Part shown: positions 1 through 7,991 of the stretch, in pieces
Numbering within the stretch: position 1 is the first letter of the stretch
Layout: the number at the start of each line of letters is the position of its first letter
Assembly (NCBI RefSeq): GCF_000966285.1
Contig: NZ_KQ031391.1
Coordinates: 4,108,540 to 4,172,539 of the forward strand
Direction of reading: 5' to 3'
DNA: 64,000 nt
DNA from: Pseudofrankia sp. DC12
GTDB lineage: Bacteria; Actinomycetota; Actinomycetes; Frankiales; Frankiaceae
Program-made: the position numbers and the translations under genes
Notes under the pieces: generated by a model
What the model was told of the DNA's origin: nothing
Databases searched by the model: none
The model's input: only the letters and a program-made list of their open reading frames with translations

Positions 1-1082
1 CCGTAGTCGACGACGTCGGCGAGGTCGTCGCAGTAGGACCGCCGGTAGCCGCGGTCGGCCCGCCAGCGCTTGAGCGGGCTGGTCGCCAGGGCGGCCAGCT
101 GGGCGTAGGGGCCGTCGGGGTTGTCGTAGTCCGCGACGAACAGCTGCAGTTGCAGCGCCTCGCCGTAGGCCTTCAGCGCCGCGTCGAGCGGGTCGGGGTG
201 CACGCCCATGCCAAGGGTCAGGTAGCCGGTCTGGGGGTCGGCGACCAGGGCGCCGATGACGGGCTCGCCGAACTCGTCGTCGAAGGCGAGGAACCGCACG
301 TCGAGCACGCCCTGGGGGCCCCGGCACAGGTCACGCAGCCAGTCCGGTGCCACAGCCTCGCGCAGGCCGCGCCCGCCGTGCCACGACAGCGTCATGGCGT
401 CGCGTTCGACGACCTCGAGCAGCGCGGCGATCCGCGCGGTTGTCCGGTCCGGTCCGGCGGCCAGGCCAGCCTGGATGATCGGGTTCGTCCGGGGCGCGGG
501 CTGCCCGGCGGACGGCGCGTACCAGGAGACCCAGACCAGCGAGGCGGGCACCAGGACCGGCGCTCCGGTGCGCAGGTCGCGGCCACGGGCCCAGCGCTGG
601 ACGAGGTCCCTCGTCATCGGGACGAGCGGGAAATCCGGCGTCGCGTACTGCGCGTCCGAATACAGCGCCAGGTCGTCCGGGTCGACGGCGTCGAGCCCGG
701 CGTCGACGAGCTCGGCGTGGCTGGCCAGGCGCAGCCCGGGGGGAACGAGGTTGCCGCAGTAGCGTTCGGCCGCCTCGCCGAGTGCGGCGGCGAGAGCGTG
801 ACGTGGGTCGGCGAAGCCGTAACCGGCGCCGGTGGCGTCGGCCGGCCAGGGGCCGAACCTGGTCGTGTCGCACAGCCAGGCGTGGGTCAGCGTGAACGAC
901 GGCGGGAACCACGGCGGTACCGGCCGGGGCACCAGCCGGCGCACGATCCCGGTCCGCGGGTCGAACAGCAGCGGGTAGGGCAGGTCGGCCCGCGCCGGAC
1001 CGGCCGCCGGCTGTGTGGTTGTGGTCGTCATCGGGTCGTCGGCCGCCTTGTCGGGTCGCCGGCTCGTCGTGGTCGTCGTCAT
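1..1082 (-). CDS. YcaO-domain protein, 3' end outside window (RiPP cluster)
   Basis: The frame opens with ATG at 1082 and stays open to the left edge, so the C-terminus is missing. The translation contains GEAAERYCGN, the YcaO ATP-binding signature also present in the neighbouring gene, and ends at the edge in a SYCDDLADVVDY-like stretch. YcaO enzymes activate backbone amides with ATP to make azolines, thioamides or amidines in peptides. Its start overlaps the stop of the upstream YcaO gene (ATGA), so the two are translationally coupled. It is the last visible gene of the operon that begins at the precursor near 5.4 kb. Two adjacent YcaO proteins suggest either a heteromeric enzyme or two different modifications. 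The fold is sure; the chemistry is not. Confidence 0.85.
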   Translation of the reverse strand, partial: MTTTTTSRRPDKAADDPMTTTTTQPAAGPARADLPYPLLFDPRTGIVRRLVPRPVPPWFPPSFTLTHAWLCDTTRFGPWPADATGAGYGFADPRHALAAALGEAAERYCGNLVPPGLRLASHAELVDAGLDAVDPDDLALYSDAQYATPDFPLVPMTRDLVQRWARGRDLRTGAPVLVPASLVWVSWYAPSAGQPAPRTNPIIQAGLAAGPDRTTARIAALLEVVERDAMTLSWHGGRGLREAVAPDWLRDLCRGPQGVLDVRFLAFDDEFGEPVIGALVADPQTGYLTLGMGVHPDPLDAALKAYGEALQLQLFVADYDNPDGPYAQLAALATSPLKRWRADRGYRRSYCDDLADVVDY

Positions 1083-2446
1083 GCGAGCGGAAGCGGTTGG
1101 CGGATGAGGTCGTCCTCGGTCAGCGGCGCAGGGTGCCAGCCCAGCGCGACCGGTACGTCGTAGAGGCGTCGTCCGCCGCGCAGCGGGTAGGCCGGCGGGC
1201 CGTTGCCGACCAGGCCCGGGACCACGACGCGGACCACCCGCAGGCCGCAGCGGGCGACGTCCTGGGTCGTGAGGTCCACCGAGACGGCTCGTAGCCCGTG
1301 CGCCCGCAGCCGTTCCAGGTAGGCGCCGCGGGCGGCCCGCGCGGCGGCGGGCACCGCGGGCAGCTCGCCCACGGCGACGGTCGCCTCGGGCCGTAGCCGG
1401 CGCAGCGCCGTGGGCTGGGCCGTCGGGTCGAGGTAGAGCTGGGCGACCGCCGGCAGGTCCACCAGCTCCCGGTAGTCCGGGCTCACCGCCTGCCCGTAGC
1501 ACCGGTCGGGGCGCAGTGGCAGGAACACGTGCGGCTCGATGTCGCCCGCGGCGACCGCACGCCACACGTCGCTGGCGGGGTCCACGAGCTGGCGGGTCAG
1601 CGTGAGCAGCTGCAGGGCCTCGACCAGGGCCTTGACCCCAGCGGCCGACGGGTCGGCGCGGCAGGCGCTGCCGAACGCGAGGATGCCGTCGGTGTCGTCG
1701 ACCAGGAGCGCGCCGAGGACGGGTACGTCGAACTGGGAAGGGATCGCCAGCAGGCGGACCTCCAGTGGGCGGTCCCGGTAGGGCCGGCCCAGCTGTCCGG
1801 TGAGCACACCACCGTCGGCGACGGTCCGTGCCGGCCCGCCGGCGGCCCACCAGATCGTCGTGGCGTCCCGCTCGAACAGCTCCTCCAGCGCCGCTGTCTC
1901 CGCCTCGGCGCGGCTGCGGCCGGCGGCGATCCCCGAGTACATCAGCGCGTTGACGGGCGGCTCCCCGTGGTGCGGGCCGTGGAAGTAGTCGAGGTAGACC
2001 AGCGACGCCGGGACGAGCACCTCCGCGCCGCTGGCCAGGTCGGTGCCGGCCACCCAGGCGACCTCCAGGCCGCGGGTGAAGCGGACGAACGGGAAGCCCG
2101 GCGTCGCGTACTGCCGGTCGGAGTACAGCGCGAACGTCAGCGGGTCGATCGCCGCCCGGCCTCCCGCGCGCAGCGCCGTCCAGCTCGCCCCGGGCAGGTC
2201 GGCCGCGACGGCGTTGCCGCAGTACCGCTCGACCGCCTCGCCGATCGCCGCGCCCCGCGCCGCCTCGGCATCGCCGAGGCTGGCGCCGAAGCCGAACCCG
2301 TCGGCCCGCCACGAGGCGAACCGGTCGGTGCGTCCCACCTGTGAGCTGCGCCCGAGCCAGCCTGCCGGCGTGCCGGGCGCGGGAGGCTGGTCGACCAGCG
2401 CGGTCAGCACCCCCAGCCGCGGGTCGAGAAGGTCTTCGACCGTCAT
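1079..2446 (-). CDS. YcaO-domain RiPP-modifying enzyme
   Basis: A 455-residue protein starting MTVEDLLDPRLGVLTALV. YcaO motifs are clear: GEAVERYCGN near residue 90 and EELFERDA near residue 185 supply the ATP/Mg-binding acidic residues. YcaO proteins phosphorylate backbone amide oxygens of a precursor peptide. The C-terminus ends PLPLA rather than the PxPxP tail common in azoline-forming cyclodehydratases, so the reaction may not be azoline formation; this is inference. The ATG at 2446 overlaps the stop of the upstream hydrolase gene (ATGA), and its own stop overlaps the next YcaO gene. It shares little length or sequence beyond the motifs with the second YcaO protein, so the pair is not a recent duplication. 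Confidence 0.9.
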   Translation of the reverse strand: MTVEDLLDPRLGVLTALVDQPPAPGTPAGWLGRSSQVGRTDRFASWRADGFGFGASLGDAEAARGAAIGEAVERYCGNAVAADLPGASWTALRAGGRAAIDPLTFALYSDRQYATPGFPFVRFTRGLEVAWVAGTDLASGAEVLVPASLVYLDYFHGPHHGEPPVNALMYSGIAAGRSRAEAETAALEELFERDATTIWWAAGGPARTVADGGVLTGQLGRPYRDRPLEVRLLAIPSQFDVPVLGALLVDDTDGILAFGSACRADPSAAGVKALVEALQLLTLTRQLVDPASDVWRAVAAGDIEPHVFLPLRPDRCYGQAVSPDYRELVDLPAVAQLYLDPTAQPTALRRLRPEATVAVGELPAVPAAARAARGAYLERLRAHGLRAVSVDLTTQDVARCGLRVVRVVVPGLVGNGPPAYPLRGGRRLYDVPVALGWHPAPLTEDDLIRQPLPLA

Positions 2447-4263
2447 GACGCCTGCCCGCCAGCGGAAGTCGCCCAGGCGCCGACGCGTTCGACGGGCGCC
2501 GATGGGGGACCGGCCGCCGTGCCGGCATCGTCGCTTGCCGCGTCGGCGGTCAGGGTGAACGCCCCACGGCCGCGGTCGGCCGGGGTGGTCTGGGTCTGGG
2601 TCAGCAGGACGAGGGTGGTGCCGCGCGGCCCGGGCCCCGACAGCACCGTCTGGTCGCAAACATGGGTCGTCGTGGTCGTGTAGCGGTCGCGCCCGGTGCC
2701 CAGGTTGCGGGCCAGGTTGGGGTGATCGCTGCTGGTGATCTCCAGGATGAGCCGGGAGCCGGCCGGTACGCGTTCGGCCGCGCCGGACAGCGGGATCTGC
2801 CCGGTGACCGTCGACCCGCCGGGGCCGGCCGGCCAGCTGGCGGTGCCATAGGCGACCTCGTGGACCGGTCCTTCCGGGAGCCAGGCGAGCACCCGTACGA
2901 CCCAGTCGGCGTCGGGCGCGTCGGTCAGCGCCGTCAGCTCGACCCGGCCGGCCCCCAGCACCGTCACCGGCTGGGCGAGCGGCTCGGTCAGGTAGCGGAC
3001 CGCGTCCGGCCGGCCCAGCAGCGCCCGTCGATCCGTGCCAGCCACCACCGACGGGAACGGGTCCCGCGGGTCGTACCGGAAGCTGCGCGCACCGGCGGGT
3101 CCGGCTTCTTCGACCGACAGAGAACCGTCGGCGCGCGCGTGCCGCACGCTCTCGGTGCCGCCGCGCGGCGGCCAGCAGGTGCCGCTCGTCCACGCGTCGG
3201 CGCCGCGGACGAACACCTCCACGCCTGAGCGCCGCGCTGTCGAGGCTGCCCGGGGCAGGAGCGCTGACGCCGGCTGCGGCGAGGACGCCACGGCGGTGCC
3301 GACGGCCTCGGACGTGGCCGCGGGCGGCTGTGCCAGCACCGCGCGCAGCCAGGCGACGCAGGCAGCCGCGAAGTCGTAACGCGACCGCGGCCCGTGGTCA
3401 CGGCCCCCGACCCGGGTGGTGGTGGCGAAGGCCAGATCGTGTCCCCAGGGCCCGACGACGAGACGCCGAGGCGGGCGGGGGCGTACCGCCGAACCGACGA
3501 GCTCCCAGTGGCCCAGCGTCTCGGAGACCAACAGGTCGTACCAGCCACCGACGTGGAACGCCGCGGCTGGCAGCCGGGCGAGTTCCTCGTCGGTGAGTGC
3601 CTGCGGACCTGGCGCGGTGCCGGTGCGCAGCACGTCACCCCAGTGCGGCAGTACCGCGCCGAGCCGCTCGGGCAGCTCGTAGACCGGCAGATGGTCCAGA
3701 ACGTCCGGCTGGCGGCTGTGGACCAGGCGGACGAGGCCGTCGCGGCTGGTCCGGGCGTCGGCTCGCTCCAGCCACCAGTAGGCGTGCTCGGCCAGGCGCA
3801 GGATGCCGCTCGGCTCGAACTTCGTCCGGTGCAGCCCCATCGACGGGCCGAGGCTCACCACCGCCGCCACCGCGTCTGGGCGCTCCACCGCGAGCGCCCA
3901 GGCGGTGTAGCCGCTGTAGGAACCGCCGTAGGCGACCAGCTGGCCGTCGCACCACGGCTGCGCCAGGACCCAGTCCACCAGGGCGGCGCCATCGGCGCGT
4001 TCGTCCAGGTACGGCCGCCAGCAGCCCTCCGAGTCGTACCGGCCCCGCACGTCCTGGACCACGTAGCCGAACCCGTGTCCCGCCCAGCCGGAGGCTTCGG
4101 CCAGATGCGCCGAGCGGCCGTACGGCGTGCGGGTGACGACCACCGGAACAGGCCAGTCCGCCTCCGGTGGCAGCCGCACGTCGACGGCGAGCGGAGTGCC
4201 GTCACCTCCCGGGACTCGCAGGTTCACGCAGAGGCCCGCCGCGGTCCGCATCGTCGTCGTCAT
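2443..4263 (-). CDS. CocE/NonD (X-Pro dipeptidyl-peptidase-like) hydrolase
   Basis: A 606-residue protein. The N-terminal alpha/beta-hydrolase domain carries the nucleophile motif YGGSYSGYTAWAL with Ser about residue 115, preceded by VVTRTPYGR and VQDVRGRYDSEG, which are typical of the CocE/NonD (PF02129) family. The C-terminal part (from about residue 350) is the jelly-roll X-Pro dipeptidyl-peptidase C domain, with segments such as RVLAWLPEGP and ASSDH-type loops. The start MTTTMRT is chosen because it overlaps the previous stop (ATGA at 4260-4263). Lying inside the RiPP operon, it may act as the peptidase that releases or trims the modified peptide; the precursor is rich in Pro (APVSAPQGPG), which would suit a proline-specific hydrolase. 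That role is inference. Confidence 0.88.
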   Translation of the reverse strand: MTTTMRTAAGLCVNLRVPGGDGTPLAVDVRLPPEADWPVPVVVTRTPYGRSAHLAEASGWAGHGFGYVVQDVRGRYDSEGCWRPYLDERADGAALVDWVLAQPWCDGQLVAYGGSYSGYTAWALAVERPDAVAAVVSLGPSMGLHRTKFEPSGILRLAEHAYWWLERADARTSRDGLVRLVHSRQPDVLDHLPVYELPERLGAVLPHWGDVLRTGTAPGPQALTDEELARLPAAAFHVGGWYDLLVSETLGHWELVGSAVRPRPPRRLVVGPWGHDLAFATTTRVGGRDHGPRSRYDFAAACVAWLRAVLAQPPAATSEAVGTAVASSPQPASALLPRAASTARRSGVEVFVRGADAWTSGTCWPPRGGTESVRHARADGSLSVEEAGPAGARSFRYDPRDPFPSVVAGTDRRALLGRPDAVRYLTEPLAQPVTVLGAGRVELTALTDAPDADWVVRVLAWLPEGPVHEVAYGTASWPAGPGGSTVTGQIPLSGAAERVPAGSRLILEITSSDHPNLARNLGTGRDRYTTTTTHVCDQTVLSGPGPRGTTLVLLTQTQTTPADRGRGAFTLTADAASDDAGTAAGPPSAPVERVGAWATSAGGQAS

Positions 4264-5144
4264 GCCGGCACCGTCACCCTCGTCGAGGCGGCGGGCGACT
4301 CGGTGCCCGGTGCCGCCAGCACCGGCAGCGGCAGTACCGGGTGACGCGTGGCCGCGCCGTCCGGGCCGACTTCCCACTGGATGTCGACCTCCGGCAGCCG
4401 GTCGGTGGCCCACCAGCGCTCGACCTCACCGAGCAACAGCCCCGCCGCCACGGCCACGACGCCGCGGCCAGGCCACGGCACGGCCGGCTGTTCCTCATTC
4501 GGCCGGTCCAGCCATGACCAGTGGGCCAGCAGTTCGTCGGGCGTGGCGGCGGCGGCGAGCCGCCGGCCGCGCACGTCGGCATAACCGGCCGAACGGCCCG
4601 GCACCGTCAACGGGCCGACGAACAGCGCCAGCCCCTCCGCGTGGCAGCGCGTCCATGCGGTCCCGTGGCGCCCGCACCACTGCTCGACCTGCCGCCAGGC
4701 CGCGTCCGGCAGCCAGCCCGCACAGCACAGAACGACGTCGGCGTCCCGCACGGCCGCCTCGTCGAGCGGCCCACGGCGCACCACTGCCCAGCCGTCGGCG
4801 AGGTCACCGACGAGCCGAGCCACCGGCCCGTCGCCACCCACGTGCAGCGCCGGCCTGGCCGCGCGGGCCCCCGCCGGCGGCTCCACCGCGCCCTCGCCGC
4901 CCACCAGGACTCCGCGCTCGACGAGCGCCGCGACCAGCTGCCCGAGCGCGCCCTCGCAGCTGTCGCCACCGTCGAGCGCGCGGGCGAACGCCGTTTCGGC
5001 CCGGGTCCCGGCAGCAAGCCGGTCCCGCAGATCCCGCACCACCGCGGGTGGCCCGGCGATCCGCAGGAACGCATCCCCCGGGCCGGCCGCACCCCAGCTC
5101 CCGTTTGGGAGCTGGTAGAGGTGATAACCCGCCGCCAACCTCAT
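4260..5144 (-). CDS. RiPP recognition / E1-like leader-binding protein
   Basis: A 294-residue protein. The first ~80 residues (YHLYQLPNGSWG through LVAALVERGVLVGG) look like a PqqD/RRE winged-helix leader-binding domain as found in TOMM and thiopeptide partner proteins. The remainder resembles the ThiF/E1-like scaffold without an obvious catalytic Cys-adenylation motif: VGGDGPVARLVGDL, DADVVLCCAGWLPD, and LALFVGPLTVPGRSAGYADV, the last being the usual substrate-handling stretch. These proteins deliver the precursor peptide to YcaO. It starts 80 bp downstream of the precursor stop, after the hairpin at 5175-5222, and its stop overlaps the hydrolase start. The family assignment rests on pattern and context. 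Confidence 0.72.
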   Translation of the reverse strand: MRLAAGYHLYQLPNGSWGAAGPGDAFLRIAGPPAVVRDLRDRLAAGTRAETAFARALDGGDSCEGALGQLVAALVERGVLVGGEGAVEPPAGARAARPALHVGGDGPVARLVGDLADGWAVVRRGPLDEAAVRDADVVLCCAGWLPDAAWRQVEQWCGRHGTAWTRCHAEGLALFVGPLTVPGRSAGYADVRGRRLAAAATPDELLAHWSWLDRPNEEQPAVPWPGRGVVAVAAGLLLGEVERWWATDRLPEVDIQWEVGPDGAATRHPVLPLPVLAAPGTESPAASTRVTVPA

Positions 5145-5174
5145 CGTGATCCCCTTGTTCGTTCGGACAGGACG

Positions 5175-5222
5175 GTCACGGAGCCGGGCCCGGCGGGTCA
5201 GCGCCGGGCCCGGCTCCGTGAC
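5175..5222 (-). terminator. Perfect 20-bp hairpin between precursor and biosynthetic genes
   Basis: The arms 5175-5194 and 5203-5222 are exact reverse complements around an 8-nt loop. The stem begins two bases after the precursor stop codon. No T-tract follows, so it is probably a partial terminator or mRNA stabiliser that sets a high precursor-to-enzyme ratio, as is common in RiPP operons. Confidence 0.75.
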
Positions 5223-5223
5223 G

Positions 5224-5412
5224 TCAGCTACCGATCACGAACGGGTTGTGCACCAGCGCGTTCGTTCCCGGGCCCTGCGGCGCGGACACCGGCGCCACGG
5301 CCGCGACCGGCTCCACCACGAACGGGTTGTGGACCAGCGCGTTGGTGCCCGGGCCCTGGGGTGCGGACACCGGGGCCACCGCGGCGACCGGCTCGACGAG
5401 CACGTCCTGCAT
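5224..5412 (-). CDS. RiPP precursor peptide with two identical tandem units
   Basis: A 62-residue peptide beginning MQDVL, followed by two identical 27-residue units and the tail IGS. Each unit runs VEPVAAVAPVSAPQG to NALVHNPFV (residues 6-32 and 33-59). There is no Cys; the modifiable side chains are one Ser and one Thr per unit. The start is fixed by a strong Shine-Dalgarno AAGGAGG five to six bases upstream; an upstream in-frame ATG (5442) lacks one. It is the first gene of the YcaO operon. The very short N-terminal part before unit 1 implies that each unit carries its own recognition sequence (VEPVAAVAP) and core (ending ALVHNPFV). The product is unknown; I do not recognise the core from any characterised RiPP. 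Confidence 0.82.
   Translation of the reverse strand: MQDVLVEPVAAVAPVSAPQGPGTNALVHNPFVVEPVAAVAPVSAPQGPGTNALVHNPFVIGS
5236..5397 (-). repeat. Two 81-bp tandem repeats inside the precursor gene
   Basis: Units 5236-5316 and 5317-5397 differ at nine positions, and all nine are third codon positions that leave the 27-residue peptide unchanged. This indicates an old duplication under strong purifying selection rather than a recent slippage event. Confidence 0.92.
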
Positions 5413-5432
5413 ACCAACCTCCTTATTGAAGA

Positions 5433-5457
5433 TGGAAACCATTTCCAATAGGAAACC
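5433..5457 (-). promoter_or_regulatory. Candidate operator upstream of precursor
   Basis: TGGAAA-CCA-TTTCCA (5433-5447) is a perfect inverted repeat, and GGAAACC occurs twice, 17 bp apart (5434-5440 and 5451-5457). It sits just upstream of the ribosome binding site of the precursor and is AT-richer than its surroundings. A regulator site or leader mRNA structure is likely; the cognate protein is not visible. Confidence 0.4.
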
Positions 5458-5494
5458 TAGCTGGCCCGCCGGGCGCGCGGCAACATCCCGGGTC

Positions 5495-5511
5495 AACTAC
5501 TTTGCGTAGCG
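5495..5511 (+). promoter_or_regulatory. Weak BlaI-type palindrome
   Basis: AACTAC-N5-GTAGCG matches the left half and four bases of the right half of the 17-bp palindrome repeated in the island to the right. It lies between the RiPP precursor and arsR. This is one of the poorer matches and may be chance. Confidence 0.3.
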
Positions 5512-5768
5512 ACCCGAACTGAGGTCGCGCCGGAGCCATGGGCCTCTGCGCCACCCGCCCGCCTCGCGGTCGAGCCGGCGAAGGCTGGCCGTCGATGGCC
5601 GCGCGGACGGCCCTCGGCTTCGCGGGGAGGCCGGCGATCATCGCGGCGCTGTCGGGGGTGTCGCGCCTGGTTGCGGTTGGTCTCGCGACCGGCTGAGCGA
5701 GGTCCAGCACCTACTCGACCGATGGGCTCTGAGGTCCGCATACCGTGAACACGTGCTAATGTCTTCAT

Positions 5769-6080
5769 GTGGATGATGGAGGTGGCGACGACGGGCCGGA
5801 GAAGGCGTTCGACGCGGCGAGTGTCCTGTTGCGGGCGCTGGCCGCTCCGGTGCGCCTCGCTGTGATCGACCGTCTGGCCGACGGGCCGCGCTGCGTCCAC
5901 GAGATCGTCGAGGCGGTGGGAGTCAGCCAGTCTCTGGTCTCCCAGCACCTGCGGGTGTTACGCGGAGCCGGCCTGGTCGCCACGGCGCGACGCGGCCGCG
6001 AGGTCGTCTACCGGCTCACCGACGACCATGTCGCGCACATCGTGCGCGACGCCCTCACTCACGCCCAGGAGGAGCGATGA
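5769..6080 (+). CDS. ArsR/SmtB-family metal-responsive repressor
   Basis: A 103-residue winged helix. AAPVRLAVIDRLADG and the recognition helix VSQSLVSQHLRVLRGAGLV are standard ArsR motifs, followed by RRGREVVYRLTDDHVAHIV. The GTG start lies just after a TGAA-N14-TTCA element (around 5745-5766) that could be the SmtB-type operator. The gene overlaps the His-rich gene by ATGA (6077-6080), and a Fur-family gene follows. In actinobacteria this ArsR / His-rich / Fur trio is a zinc-homeostasis arrangement, so Zn is the likely effector. The C-terminal HDA-Q tail offers limited metal ligands, so the sensing site cannot be assigned with certainty. Confidence 0.88.
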   Translation: MDDGGGDDGPEKAFDAASVLLRALAAPVRLAVIDRLADGPRCVHEIVEAVGVSQSLVSQHLRVLRGAGLVATARRGREVVYRLTDDHVAHIVRDALTHAQEER

Positions 6081-6379
6081 CCACCACCACCCACCGCGAA
6101 CATCACAGCAGCGCCGACCACGCCCATGCCCCCGGCTGCGGGCACATCGCGGTTCCCCACGGTGACCATGTCGACTACGCCCACGACGGCTGCCTGCACC
6201 GGGCCCACGACGGCCACTACGACGACTGCGAGGCCGCCGGGCACACCGAGCACACCGCGCACGAGCATGTCCACGGCGACGGCTGCGGACATGTCGCCGT
6301 CCCGCACCGTGACCACGTCGACTACGTCCACGACGGCCACCGCCACGCCCGTCACGACGGCCACTGGGATGATCACTGA
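6077..6379 (+). CDS. Small His/Asp-rich metal-binding protein with internal duplication
   Basis: A 100-residue protein with about 30 His. It is built of two copies of one ~33-residue unit: GCGHIAVPHGDHVDYAHDG with its continuation, and GCGHVAVPHRDHVDYVHDG with its continuation, each ending HDGHxDD. There is no signal peptide or membrane segment, so it is cytosolic. It is translationally coupled to arsR upstream and 15 bp from a Fur-family gene downstream. It probably buffers or hands over zinc (or nickel) for the two regulators. The function is inferred from composition and context. Confidence 0.8.
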   Translation: MTTTTHREHHSSADHAHAPGCGHIAVPHGDHVDYAHDGCLHRAHDGHYDDCEAAGHTEHTAHEHVHGDGCGHVAVPHRDHVDYVHDGHRHARHDGHWDDH

Positions 6380-6394
6380 TCTCCCGTCGGGTCG

Positions 6395-6853
6395 ATGACG
6401 ATGAGTGACACCCCGCCCGCCGCCGCCGCCGGCCAGCCAGCCCGGCGGGGGCCGGGCCTGGGCACCGCCACCCGTGCGACGCGCCAGGGCGCCGCGATCG
6501 CCGCGCTGCTCGCCGGCACCCCCGTGTTCACCACCGCCCAGGACCTGCACACCCGCCTGCGCCAGCAGGGCCAACCGGTCGGCCTCACCACCGTCTACCG
6601 CCACCTACAAGTCCTCGCCGACGCCGGCCAGATCGACGTCGTCCGCACCCCGGAAGGCGAGAACCTCTACCGCCGCTGCTCAACCCAGGACCACCACCAC
6701 CACTTGGTCTGCCGCACCTGTGGCCGCACCGTCGAAATCGACACCACCGAGATCGAGACCTGGACCACCCGCGTCGCCACCGCCGAGGGCTTCACCGACC
6801 TCGACCACACCCTCGAGATCTACGGCACCTGCGCCACCTGTGCCACCGGCTGA
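6395..6853 (+). CDS. Fur-family regulator, probably Zur
   Basis: A 152-residue protein. The N-terminal winged helix contains FTTAQDLHTRLRQQ and VGLTTVYRHLQVLADAG, the Fur DNA-binding helix. A DHHHHLVCRTCG segment and a C-terminal CATCATG supply the paired CxxC structural zinc site, with His ligands as in Zur and Fur. It sits third in the arsR / His-rich operon, which points to zinc rather than iron. The start ATG at 6395 (MTMSDT) is 15 bp after the previous stop; a second ATG follows two codons later. Confidence 0.86.
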   Translation: MTMSDTPPAAAAGQPARRGPGLGTATRATRQGAAIAALLAGTPVFTTAQDLHTRLRQQGQPVGLTTVYRHLQVLADAGQIDVVRTPEGENLYRRCSTQDHHHHLVCRTCGRTVEIDTTEIETWTTRVATAEGFTDLDHTLEIYGTCATCATG

Positions 6854-7547
6854 CGGACCAGACGCTGTTTCTCCCAGCGGGCCCGCGGGCGTCGCCGCAC
6901 GCCTTGAGATGGTCGGCTGGCGGGTGTCGCGACTGTCGTCACCCTGAGTCGCAGGGCGTGACGGGATCGTCCTCTCGGGGGGGCTGAGCGCGTCGGATGA
7001 TTCACGGTGCCGATCGGTGTCGCGCCTCTGCAATCGACAACGATATTCATTACCGTTTGTGTGGTGACGGTCAGCTCGAACCAGCCGATCCGCACATGCT
7101 GATCGCGCCGGCGACCAGGCCCGCAGATGGCCCGTCGCCCAGCGCCGACGACACAAGCCGATCGCCGTGCTCTGGCTGCATCGGTCGTACCTGGTCCGCT
7201 TCGCGCTCCACTTCGCGGCTGAGTGCCCGCAGGTCGAGACGGTCGTGATCGGCCGCTCGACATGGCGCCCGAACTTTCGGCGGCGGCGTTCGCGGTGGGT
7301 CGTGCGCTTGGCGCCCGTCGTCCGGTGGGAGGTCCACCGCTGGTCACCTGCCCGGTCCGCCCGCCCATGAGGCGAACTCGACCGGCTGTCCAGCACAAGG
7401 TCACGGCTGACGTGAACGGCCTACGAACTGGTCGCGTGGGAGCTGGTCATCCCAGCAAGGGCGCGACCGGTGAGCGCGGCCACCGTTCCGACCCTCACAA
7501 GGGCTGCGGCGTGAAAACCGACCGTGTCCTCGAGCGGCGACGAGGCT
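6854..7547 (+). other. Non-coding stretch with one Zur-like palindrome
   Basis: I see no frame here with actinobacterial coding character. The only clear signal is the AT-rich palindrome at 7040-7056. Short frames that flank it have no recognisable domains, and the gene it once controlled may have been lost. Confidence 0.5.
7040..7056 (+). promoter_or_regulatory. Candidate Zur/Fur box
   Basis: ACGATATTCATTACCGT is an imperfect palindrome (ACGrTAwT half-sites) in otherwise very GC-rich DNA and resembles actinobacterial Zur boxes. It lies about 190 bp downstream of the zur-like gene. No gene clearly follows it. Confidence 0.4.
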
Positions 7548-7991
7548 TCATGAGGTCACGCGTTGGTAGGCGGTCGCCTGCCCCTTGCCGCCCTGTTGGA
7601 GTACCAGCCCGCGGTCGCGGAGGCGGCGCAGGGTCTTACGGACGTTCGGAGCGGAGAGACCAAGCTCGTCGGAGAGCTCATCAACGGTCCGGCCCCTGGT
7701 GGACAGGGCATCGTAAACGCGGCGTTCTGTCCGGCCCAGCCTGGTTTCTAGGGCCGTTGGTTCGGCCGTCGTCCGCGGCCGGCGGGTCGCATGTGCGTGG
7801 AGAACGACGGTGAAGCGGATGCCGCTGTCGATGTAGTGCGCGGGCGGCAGCCCGTACTCATCAAGAGCCTCGTTGATCGTCGGTATGCCACTGGCCAGTG
7901 CCTCGATGACCCGAGCTCCGCTCTCCGGTGACTGGACGTGCTGGCATGGCGTCCCGAGCCCGGCGGTGACCCCGACGAACCTGCTGTTCAA
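7548..7991 (-). pseudogene. 3' fragment of an ATP-binding/AlbA_2-type regulator
   Basis: 147 codons. ARVIEALASGIPTINEAL and PPAHYIDSGIRFTVVL match the C-terminal part of the divergent AAA_4/AlbA_2 (Schlafen-like) family. They are followed by a winged-helix tail (ALSTRGRTVDELSDELGLS with LRRLRDRGLV). Intact members are three to four times longer, and the N-terminal ATP-binding region is not found upstream. I treat it as a truncated remnant, possibly mis-started at the MNSRFVG codon. Confidence 0.65.
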
